Source of the DNA: Acidobacteriota bacterium
Lineage (GTDB): Bacteria; Acidobacteriota; Blastocatellia; Pyrinomonadales; Pyrinomonadaceae
DNA length: 64,000 bases
Reading direction: 5' to 3'
Assembly: GCA_020199835.1 (NCBI GenBank)
Contig: JAIVJV010000009.1
Span: 1,054,001-1,118,000, forward strand
Both the position numbers and the translations under genes were made by a program. Below the pieces are notes generated by a model. It worked only from the letters and a program-made list of their open reading frames with translations. It had not been told where the DNA came from and ran no database searches. This document shows positions 52,133 to 59,531 of the stretch, piece after piece (the first letter of the stretch is position 1; every line of letters starts with the position of its first letter).

Positions 52133-55000
52133 ATGACATTTCGTCACTTCGATAGGTCGCTGGGTTGCCTGGTCTCGCCCGCCCTGGACGAACTGGCAAC
52201 CCAGCTCTCTTTCGTCGAAGGATTGAGCGCGACAGAGCGCGATGTAATCACCGAGGCAACGCGAAAATCGCTTTACACAGTCCTGCACACTAAAGTTACC
52301 CGGTTGCTGATTCTCGAACTCAACGCGGCGCGCGTAACCGGACGACTGAGCGGCGAGAACTCGGAACAGCGTTGGCAGCGATTCCTCGATCTCTCGATCC
52401 AGCGGTCGTTCTGGGACGACTTAATCACTCATTACCCTTCGTTATCGCGAGTAGGCACGATCGTGCGGAACCGGTGCATGGCAACGCTGCGCTTCGCACA
52501 ACGTTGGACCACGGATCGGCGCCAACTGGAATCTCTCTGTGCACATGACCCCCGCGAGCTGAACGAACTCCGCTTCGGAGCCGGTGACAGCCATCGCGGT
52601 GGGTCGACCGTGGCAATCGCGCGCGGTAAGGGTTGGCGTGTTGTTTACAAGCCGCGTTCGTTGGCCATTGACAGTGCGCTGCGCGGTTTCGTGGCCGAGC
52701 TTGCCGGTGATCACGGTAGTGCGGTCAATATCCGCGTCCCTGAAGCAATGGATCGTGGCGATTACGGATGGGTCGAATTTGTGGACCACCGCTTCGCGGC
52801 AGGAAACGAGGAACTGGTTAGCTTCTATCGTGGCATCGGCGAGTTGCTGGCATTAATGCGTTTGCTCAGCGGCAGCGACCTGCACGCTGAAAATGTGATC
52901 GCCCAGGGCGGAAGCCCTGTGGTAGTCGATTGTGAAACCCTTTTCACGCCCAAAATTCCGCCGTCACCGTCCGGCTACGGCGGCGCGTTCGACCGTGCCG
53001 GCGAACTGATAGCTCGAACGGTACTTAGTGTAGGGTTGTTACCAGGTCGCGGAGTCGCTCTCGGTTGGCGCGGTGTGGACCTTTCCGCTGTGGGCATGCT
53101 CCCTGGACAGCAACCGATGCAGCCGCAGTTGGGAATCATTGGCGCGGGTTCGGACGAAGCGCATGTCGGAACCATCCTTGTTGAAGCGCCGGTGTCGCAG
53201 AATCATCCCAGTCCTCGACCGGCACTCGCTGAATACTGGCCAGAGGTACTGCGTGGGTTTGATGAATTAACAGCCACGCTGCAGCGCCTGGATGCAGCGG
53301 GCAGCTTGCGGCCGCGGCTGCGAGTGTTTGAGGATTGCCGCATCCGCGTGGTGGTGCGTGCGACCGAGGTCTACGCCGAGATCGGTCGGATGCTATGGCA
53401 TCCTGTATCGCTGCACAACCCTGAACCGGCACGGCTGCGTGCCTTCCGACTGTTGGAGAAAATGGCGGTGAACCTTTCCGTCGCGCCGAGCGATCCGGCG
53501 GTCATCAATGCCGAGATTGACGATTTACTGGAAAACGACATCCCCTACTTTTCCACCGTGGTGCGCGAAGGCCGCTTGTGCGGGCCGGGCGGCACATGCT
53601 GGCTTCCGCCCTGTCATCTGATTGAAGCTGCGTTAGAGGACTGGCGCAGTGCAGATTTCGATCTTGAGCAAAAAGTCATCCAGGCTTCACTCGTAAGCGC
53701 TTACATCAACGACGGCTGGAAGTCTCCTGGAACGTCGGTATTGCGTACCCACGCGCACGGCGGCGATCTGGAAGCGCGTCGTCGCCGGCAAGCCGCACAA
53801 ATCATTCAATCGATAGTGACAAATGCGATTCATTCCGACGATGGGACCGTAGCGTGGATTGCGCCGGTGCTTACTGCAACCGGCTGGTCGGTGCAGCCGT
53901 TGCAGCAGGATCTCTACAACGGGATCTCAGGGCTCACGTTGTTGCTCGGCGCTTATATTCGTGAAACAGCGGCTGGGCGCGCCGATACGGTCAATGAAGT
54001 TGATGGATTGTTTGAGGCGGCGTTGCATACGTTGCACTTGGCCGAGACCAAGCGTGAACGTCTGCGCACTGAAGGGCTGAAGGTCAGGCCCCTTTCACCC
54101 GGCGCGTATCTCGGACTCGGGTCGCAAATCTGGACCTACATTGTGCTGGCGCATTGGGAGTTGGACGGAGGCGATGGTTTGCAGCGCGCCCGCAAATTGG
54201 CGGACCAGGTTCCCGCAGCGGCTGCAGTGGACGACATCTACGATCTGCTTTCGGGAAGCGCAGGGGCCATCGTGCCATTGCTGATGTTGGCCGGCAAGAC
54301 AGGCGATGAAACTTACGTGCGCATCGCTTCGCAACTCGGCGATCTCCTGCACGAGCGCGCTACACATCGTAACGGACAGGCTTACTGGACCAGTACCCTC
54401 GCGCCTGAAGGAATGGGCGGCTTTGCTCATGGCGTAACCGGCATCGGCTGGGCCCTGACCCGGCTTGCGCGCGCAACGGGAAACGCGCGCTACGAGCAAC
54501 TGGCACAAGAGGCGTTCGCCTTCGAAGACGCGCTCTTCGATGAGCAGGAGCAGAACTGGCTTGACCTGCGAATGCTCGATGACGCCAAAACCGCGGCACA
54601 ATGGTGCCACGGCGCTGTCGGAATTGGCTTGGCGCATCTCGATCTGGATTCAACCCTTACGCACGCATCGACACGGAAACTCGTGCGTCGGGCCGCCGCC
54701 GCAACCTGGCGGCTGGGGATGGGCTTGAATCATTGTGTGTGTCATGGCGATCTCGGCGCCTGGGAATTGCTGGATAGTGCGATCGCTGCCGGAGAGGCGC
54801 CTAAAGAGCTAACTGCTTCGTACCTGCTTGACATCATCCTGACCAGTCTCGAGCAGGATGGACCATCGTTCGGCATGGGTGGAAACGCGTTCACACCCGG
54901 CCTGTTGCCGGGAGTAGGAGGAGTTGCTTACCAATTGCTGCGGGCTCATCCCGAACATGATCTGCCTTCGATCCTGACTCCTGGTGGCGACGAGATTTGA
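52133..55000 (+). CDS. lanM: Type 2 lanthipeptide synthetase LanM
   Basis: A 955-residue bifunctional enzyme that dehydrates Ser/Thr by phosphorylation and elimination and then adds Cys thiols to form rings. The dehydratase half (DUF4135) has SGSDLHAENVIAQGGSPVVVDCETLF near 245-270. The LanC-like cyclase half, from about residue 590, has an intact zinc site: Cys825 (QWCHGAVGIG) and Cys870-His871 (NHCVCHGDLG). The length is at the short end for LanM. There is no separate ribosome site; TGAGTTAAATG suggests coupling to the precursor. It is the last intact gene of the RiPP locus. Confidence 0.95.
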   Translation: MTFRHFDRSLGCLVSPALDELATQLSFVEGLSATERDVITEATRKSLYTVLHTKVTRLLILELNAARVTGRLSGENSEQRWQRFLDLSIQRSFWDDLITHYPSLSRVGTIVRNRCMATLRFAQRWTTDRRQLESLCAHDPRELNELRFGAGDSHRGGSTVAIARGKGWRVVYKPRSLAIDSALRGFVAELAGDHGSAVNIRVPEAMDRGDYGWVEFVDHRFAAGNEELVSFYRGIGELLALMRLLSGSDLHAENVIAQGGSPVVVDCETLFTPKIPPSPSGYGGAFDRAGELIARTVLSVGLLPGRGVALGWRGVDLSAVGMLPGQQPMQPQLGIIGAGSDEAHVGTILVEAPVSQNHPSPRPALAEYWPEVLRGFDELTATLQRLDAAGSLRPRLRVFEDCRIRVVVRATEVYAEIGRMLWHPVSLHNPEPARLRAFRLLEKMAVNLSVAPSDPAVINAEIDDLLENDIPYFSTVVREGRLCGPGGTCWLPPCHLIEAALEDWRSADFDLEQKVIQASLVSAYINDGWKSPGTSVLRTHAHGGDLEARRRRQAAQIIQSIVTNAIHSDDGTVAWIAPVLTATGWSVQPLQQDLYNGISGLTLLLGAYIRETAAGRADTVNEVDGLFEAALHTLHLAETKRERLRTEGLKVRPLSPGAYLGLGSQIWTYIVLAHWELDGGDGLQRARKLADQVPAAAAVDDIYDLLSGSAGAIVPLLMLAGKTGDETYVRIASQLGDLLHERATHRNGQAYWTSTLAPEGMGGFAHGVTGIGWALTRLARATGNARYEQLAQEAFAFEDALFDEQEQNWLDLRMLDDAKTAAQWCHGAVGIGLAHLDLDSTLTHASTRKLVRRAAAATWRLGMGLNHCVCHGDLGAWELLDSAIAAGEAPKELTASYLLDIILTSLEQDGPSFGMGGNAFTPGLLPGVGGVAYQLLRAHPEHDLPSILTPGGDEI

Positions 55001-55081
55001 CGGCGACGAGATGAATTAGCCCGACCTGAGCATGGTAATACGCGTTAGATTTAGGACACTTCTCTCATCAGGTGGTGCAAT

Positions 55082-55485
55082 ATGAAAACTCCAAACTCCT
55101 TGCCGTATTCCTCTCTGGTCTGATCTTCTGTCAGGCCTCACTGGCTCAAACACTTACAGCCACACAGTCCGCCGCTAAAAGCGAAACGTCACCGGAACAA
55201 GCGCGCGTGGCGCGGCTTGCGGGGTGGCGAAGGTTTGGGGAGCGGTGAAGTACTTTCATCCGTAACCGGCTTATCGCGAGATCGATTGGGACAAGGCGTT
55301 GATCGAGACGCTGCTGAAGGTAAGTGCGGCCAAAACGGCGCAGGAGTATGAGTCCGCGGTAAACGGAATGTTGGCAGTGCTGCAGGACAAAAGCACACGA
55401 GCCTAGATCGAATCGACCACCGCGCCTGATGCAACGACAGTGGGAGCCACGGATGAAAAACCGATAAAAGCGAAAATGGAATCGT
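55082..55485 (+). pseudogene. Decayed S41-type peptidase gene (N-terminal part)
   Basis: AGGTGG precedes ATG 55082, but the signal peptide (NSKLLAVFLSGLIFCQASLAQ) continues in another frame, as if one A was lost from the run after the ATG. A second frame change near 55217 restores GVAKVWGAVKYFHP, the usual start of this peptidase family. An in-frame TAA (55263-55265) and TAG (55404-55406) interrupt the following YREIDWDKALIETLLKVSAAKTAQEYESAVNGMLAVLQDKS. The similarity ends near 55485 at the antitoxin remnant. About 130 codons of a gene normally several hundred long remain. Confidence 0.72.
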
Positions 55486-55552
55486 TGTAATCAAGGCGGC
55501 GCAGAGGGATACCGCGAAACTCGTTCGTCAAATTAAGCGGACCAAAGAGCCT

Positions 55553-55756
55553 ATGATCCTCACTGTAAACGGCAAAGCCGAATTGGTAGTTCAAGACGCT
55601 GAAAGTTACCAGCAGCTTCTGGAAGCAAAAGCACGCATGGAAACAATTGAAGGCATCAGGCGCGGTCTGGACAGTATGAAACGTGGCGCCGGCAAGTCTG
55701 CCGAAAAGTTTTTCCGCGAGTTCTTTGCTGAAAACAACATTCCAGAAGACGAATGA
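55553..55756 (+). CDS. Truncated Phd/YefM-type antitoxin
   Basis: From ATG 55553 there are 67 residues (MILTVNGKAELVVQDAESYQQLLEAK and an acidic tail ending IPEDE). The homologous frame extends upstream without a start codon through RDTAKLVRQIKRTKEP to a stop at 55454-55456. The normal N-terminus of such antitoxins, including the first DNA-binding strand, is missing; in its place lies the end of the decayed S41 gene. If translated from 55553 it lacks the DNA-binding part but keeps the toxin-binding tail. The toxin remnant overlaps its stop (ATGA). Confidence 0.6.
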   Translation: MILTVNGKAELVVQDAESYQQLLEAKARMETIEGIRRGLDSMKRGAGKSAEKFFREFFAENNIPEDE

Positions 55757-56065
55757 AGCGATACAGCGTGGTCTTTGAGGACTCGGCACAGATCGATGTG
55801 CTCGAGTCGTACAAATGGGGCTGTCGTGTCTGGGGCAAAGCTTAGGCTCGGCGATGGCTCCGGCGCTTGCGCAGTGATGGGCCAACTTGGCGCGGCGCCA
55901 AAAGCGTTTCCACTAGCACCCAAGGACGATGAGTTCTTCGAAGAAATTCGCCATATGGTCATCGGCCGTTATCGCGTCTTGTTTACTGTGCGGAAGTCCG
56001 AAGTTCACGTGCTTCACGTCCGTGGAGCGCACGTTGACAGGATCGTTCGAACCGAGAAATCTTAA
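55753..56065 (+). pseudogene. Decayed ParE/RelE-type toxin gene
   Basis: ATG 55753 begins MKRYSVVFEDSAQIDVLESYKWGCRVWGKA, a typical toxin N-terminus. A TAG at 55843-55845 and a frame change between about 55865 and 55890 follow, after which LGAAPKAFPLAPKDDEFFEEIRHMVIGRYRVLFTVRKSEVHVLHVRGAHVDRI completes the family pattern in the new frame. Both lesions should abolish function. It overlaps the truncated antitoxin by four bases, as intact pairs do. Confidence 0.75.
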
Positions 56066-56140
56066 CGAACCGCGCGTCGTCGTAGTAAACTGCCGGGCGC
56101 TTTGCCCAGAAGATCCGAAACCATCCAGGAGGTTACGCAC

Positions 56141-57250
56141 TTGAAAATTAGAACCCGGCTGACGTGTGCCTTCATACTCGCGCTTGCTGTTGTTGCAGTA
56201 CAGACCATCGTTGCGGTAAACACGACGGCAAATACCGCAAACACTCAGGACCAGCCAACCATTCAAAAAGATTCCATCCAGGTCACCGCGTTCACCGTCA
56301 ACTCCTTCAAAGGCAATTTCGACGTGTGGAGTTGGCTACCGCGCATGCAGTTTCGCGTGAACGGACCAATCGCAAGCGGAAGCCAACTCTATGTTGAGTT
56401 CAGCACGCCCGCGGGACCGTGGGTGAAATTCGATTGCTCCACTAACAACATCCAGAAAGGTTACTGGTGGAAGACCGAGTGCGGCGGCCGTGATATTGGC
56501 GAAGACAAAGCCCTCACGTACACCGGCCCCGTGAACTTCACGATCAAGATGCGTAACGAACTCGCCGGTAATGACACAACACTCTTTACTGGCAAGATGA
56601 AGGTCGCTAAGGCCCGTACAAACGAAGTTGGACCGAAGGCGGTTAACAAGTTTGTGTACTGGGTGGATCACGATTGGAACCTGCCGATTGGTTACGTTTA
56701 TCTCACGCCGTCAGACGTTTTCGGCTGGAAGATGCCCGACTTCCACGTGGCGTTTTGGGTACGCGGTGAACCAGTGAAGTTCGATCCGCACCTGTTCTAC
56801 CATGGCAAGGAAGTCGGTAAGCAATTCATGGACAATCTCGAAGTCGGACGAGCGAGCTGCGATGCCGTGATCGAGAACAACACGTCGCATTCCGTGGAAG
56901 ACTCAGTGCCGCAGAAAGCAAAGTGGGCGCGCGTCGAGTGCGACTTCCCAAACATCAAAGGCAGCAACACGACCGGCGAACGCGACGATATTTTCACACT
57001 GGCCAAGAACCCCGGTGAGTACGAGTTCAAACTGTTGTGGAACAACAAGCTCGCGCGCTCCATCAAGTTCACGGTTCAGCCCGGTGGGAAATTCGATAAC
57101 GGCATCGCCACCGCGAACCAGCTCGGCTCGGATATCGTCATCGTGCCCGTGCAGATCATTGGCGACCAGGATGGCCCCTGGAATAAAACTGCTTGGAAAA
57201 CAGACGCGTTTTATGGTAATCCACTAACAGGTTTTACCGCGCTGCCTTAG
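56141..57250 (+). CDS. Exported protein of unknown function
   Basis: A 369-residue protein. The start is TTG 56141, chosen because a perfect AGGAGG lies eight bases upstream and a signal peptide (MKIRTRLTCAFILALAVVAV, cut about residue 25) starts there. The mature protein is rich in beta strands and aromatic residues (DVWSWLPRMQFRVNGPIASGSQLYVEF, GYWWKTECGG) with two halves that look like immunoglobulin-type domains. It contains few cysteines and no catalytic motif. I do not recognise the family. A cell-surface or periplasmic binding role is possible. Confidence 0.7.
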   Translation: MKIRTRLTCAFILALAVVAVQTIVAVNTTANTANTQDQPTIQKDSIQVTAFTVNSFKGNFDVWSWLPRMQFRVNGPIASGSQLYVEFSTPAGPWVKFDCSTNNIQKGYWWKTECGGRDIGEDKALTYTGPVNFTIKMRNELAGNDTTLFTGKMKVAKARTNEVGPKAVNKFVYWVDHDWNLPIGYVYLTPSDVFGWKMPDFHVAFWVRGEPVKFDPHLFYHGKEVGKQFMDNLEVGRASCDAVIENNTSHSVEDSVPQKAKWARVECDFPNIKGSNTTGERDDIFTLAKNPGEYEFKLLWNNKLARSIKFTVQPGGKFDNGIATANQLGSDIVIVPVQIIGDQDGPWNKTAWKTDAFYGNPLTGFTALP

Positions 57251-57255
57251 ACCAC

Positions 57256-57897
57256 ATGAACGATACGCTACCTTTGATTTCCGTTCGTGAAGAGATCGCC
57301 AACAGCATCAGCCACGGCCTGGGGCTGGTGCTTGCTTTGATCGCGCTGCCGATACTCGTGCTCTCCGCAATGCGTATCGGCAGCACGCCTTTCCTCGTGG
57401 GCGCGATCGTCTACGGTACGACGATGGTCCTGCTTTATCTCGCGTCAACGCTGTATCACTCGATCACACACGAACCGGCCAAACGATTCTTTCGCCTCTT
57501 CGACCACAGCGCGATATTTCTGCTCATCGCCGGCACGTACACGCCGTTCACGCTGGGCGTGTTGCGCGGCGCGTGGGGCTGGAGTCTGCTGGTGACGATT
57601 TGGTCGCTTGCGATCGCCGGCATCGTGATGAAAGCGCTGCACGGCACGCGGCGTCCGTGGATCTCGATGGTGCTTTACATCGTGATGGGCTGGCTCGCGA
57701 TCGTCGCGATCAAGCCGATGGTCCAGCTAATACCCGTACCCGGCATTGTTTTGATATTTGCCGGGGGCGTGGCGTACACGGGTGGGTTAGCGTTTTATGC
57801 TGCGCGAAGTTTGCGCTATAGCCATTTCATTTGGCACCTCTTTGTGATTGCAGGGACGATCTGCCACTTTTTTGCCGTGCTTTGGTACGCCGCGTAA
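57256..57897 (+). CDS. Hemolysin III / TrhA family membrane protein
   Basis: A 213-residue protein with seven membrane helices, of the PAQR/hemolysin III superfamily. Conserved polar residues are in place: SISHGLG near the first helix, STLYHSITH after the third (the metal-binding Ser/His), FDHSAIFLLIAGTYTPF, and a final SHFIWHLFVIAGTICHFF with the two metal-ligand His residues. Bacterial members are reported to affect membrane lipid homeostasis; the hemolysin name is historical. The gene begins six bases after the preceding stop codon. Confidence 0.9.
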   Translation: MNDTLPLISVREEIANSISHGLGLVLALIALPILVLSAMRIGSTPFLVGAIVYGTTMVLLYLASTLYHSITHEPAKRFFRLFDHSAIFLLIAGTYTPFTLGVLRGAWGWSLLVTIWSLAIAGIVMKALHGTRRPWISMVLYIVMGWLAIVAIKPMVQLIPVPGIVLIFAGGVAYTGGLAFYAARSLRYSHFIWHLFVIAGTICHFFAVLWYAA

Positions 57898-57919
57898 CTG
57901 GACCACGAATTACACGAAT

Positions 57920-58707
57920 CTATTTTGATTTGTACTGAAACGTGATCCGCGTCTCCTCCTCCAGCACCAGCGGCCGCACGAACCGATAAGACAGACCGCT
58001 CCGCGGCACCTCGATACGCACCGGCAAGATCCCCGCTACGCGACGTTGCAGGTTGAACACGTTCTGCGAAGGCGCGTTCAAGTCGAGAAGCATGTTGTTC
58101 CTGATCGCTTTTGGTCTCGTTGCGTGTCGAGTTTATCGCGCTTTCGCTTCCGGCCGTGACTGTTACCGTCTCGGTTACAGTCCCCACCTCTATGGTCGTG
58201 CCCAAATGCGCCGGCTGATTTGCGGAGAGATGAAGATCGTATTGCATGGTTTTGAAACCGGGCGAATCGATATTCACTCGCACCGGTCCAGGCGCTACTC
58301 CCGCAATTATCCAACGACCCTCGTCATTAGATCTCGTGTTGAAAGCGGTTCCGCCTTGCGTGTTCACCGTCACCTCAGCTCCGGCCACCACGGCGCCGTT
58401 CACATCAACGATGACGCCGCCGATCTGTCCTGCGCCGATCGAACCCGGATCCGTTCGAACGCCTGTACCTACATCAGCCGCAACATCATCGGCGCCATCA
58501 ACCGAAGCACTCAGCGCACCAGCGGTGGTGGCTCAGGGTCCGGTGCGGCCGGAGAGGCGGCGCGCTTGAGCGCGGTATATTCAGTCACTGGCAAAACAAC
58601 CCAGCCGTCGGGCGTTGCGGCTCCGCTTTGCGCATACGCCGGCGCTCCGGCGAGTATTGTGATGGCCATCAAGACCGAGAGCCACAGAATAGACGCAGAC
58701 GGTCCAT
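57920..58707 (-). pseudogene. Decayed secreted protein gene with carboxypeptidase-regulatory domain
   Basis: Read on the minus strand, a signal peptide (VLMAITILAGAPAYAQ) and SGAATPDGWVVLPVTEYTALKRAASPAAPDPEPPPL appear in one frame. GQIGGVIVDVNGAVVAGAEVTVNTQGG and a full CarboxypepD_reg domain appear in a second. The ending NMLLDLNAPSQNVFNLQRRVAGILPVRIEVPRSGLSYRFVRPLVLEEETRITFQYKSK is in another. At least two frame changes are needed, one near 58560 and one near 58110. ATG 58707 is also out of frame with the signal peptide. The ends resemble a much longer acidobacterial protein family, so the middle is probably deleted. Confidence 0.65.
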
Positions 58708-58815
58708 TGTCTTTCTCCTTTGCAGTATGTGCTTTAGTGTTGTTGGGAGACTTGGCGAGAAATCTGATTGCCGGGCGTAAGATGCTGGCGCATTAAAGAA
58801 AAGGTCTCCGAGAAA

Positions 58816-59481
58816 ATGAAGGCCACGGAAAAACCCCGAGTGAAGATCTGTTGCATAGCGAGCATCGCGGAGGCGTGGCTGGCGATTGAACACGGTGCGT
58901 CAGCGGTTGGATTGGTCTCTGCAATGCCGAGCGGGCCGGGGCCGATTCCGGAAGAACTGATCGCCGAGATCGCGGCAACGATCCCGCCGGGCGTGAGTTC
59001 GTTTGTGTTGACGTGCCAACAGGACGCAGCCGCCATCATCGATCAGCAGAAACGTTTGCGCGTGAATACGATTCAGATCTGCGATCGTTTGCCGGCAGGT
59101 AGTTACGAATGTTTACGCGAGGCGTTGCCTGGCATTTCGCTGGTGCAGGTGATTCACGTCACTGGTCCGGAAGCCGTCGATGAGGCAATCGCGATCGCGC
59201 CGCAGGTTGATGCGATCCTGCTCGACTCGGGAAATCAGTCGCTGGCGATCAAAGAACTCGGCGGAACAGGTCGCACACACGACTGGCGATTGAGTCGCAC
59301 GATTCGCGAATCGATCGACATGCCGTTGTTTCTGGCGGGTGGATTGAAACCGGAGAACGTTGCGACAGCAATTCGTGAGGTGCGGCCGTTTGGAATCGAC
59401 GTGTGCAGCGGACTGCGGACCGAGGGGAAACTCGATCCGCAGAAGCTCGCTGCACTTTTCAACGCCGTTTCTTCAGCGTAG
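58816..59481 (+). CDS. trpF: Phosphoribosylanthranilate isomerase
   Basis: Tryptophan-pathway enzyme, 221 residues, a TIM barrel. The N-terminal catalytic Cys lies in VKICCIAS (usually KICG), followed by EHGASAVGLV; the catalytic Asp lies in DAILLDSGNQ; and the phosphate-binding LFLAGGLKPENV and FGIDVCSGLR motifs close the barrel. ATG 58816 is chosen over an upstream TTG-type start. No other trp genes are in the window. It is divergent from the pseudogene and convergent with TonB receptor 2. Confidence 0.9.
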   Translation: MKATEKPRVKICCIASIAEAWLAIEHGASAVGLVSAMPSGPGPIPEELIAEIAATIPPGVSSFVLTCQQDAAAIIDQQKRLRVNTIQICDRLPAGSYECLREALPGISLVQVIHVTGPEAVDEAIAIAPQVDAILLDSGNQSLAIKELGGTGRTHDWRLSRTIRESIDMPLFLAGGLKPENVATAIREVRPFGIDVCSGLRTEGKLDPQKLAALFNAVSSA

Positions 59482-59510
59482 CGGCACGGCTTGGCCGCCG
59501 GATGTGCGGC

Positions 59511-59530
59511 GACGGCTACGCCTCGCCGTC
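59511..59530. terminator. Hairpin between trpF and TonB receptor 2
   Basis: GACGGC and GCCGTC pair around eight bases, right at the ends of two convergent genes. It could terminate both. There is no T run. Confidence 0.4.
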
Positions 59531-59531
59531 C

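Noticed and set aside
57902..57920. CCACGAATTACACGAATC, resembling half of the hairpin repeat family
   Set aside because: Only one arm is present and the inner sequence differs. It may be a relic of a related element, but it does not fold, so I did not list it as a copy.
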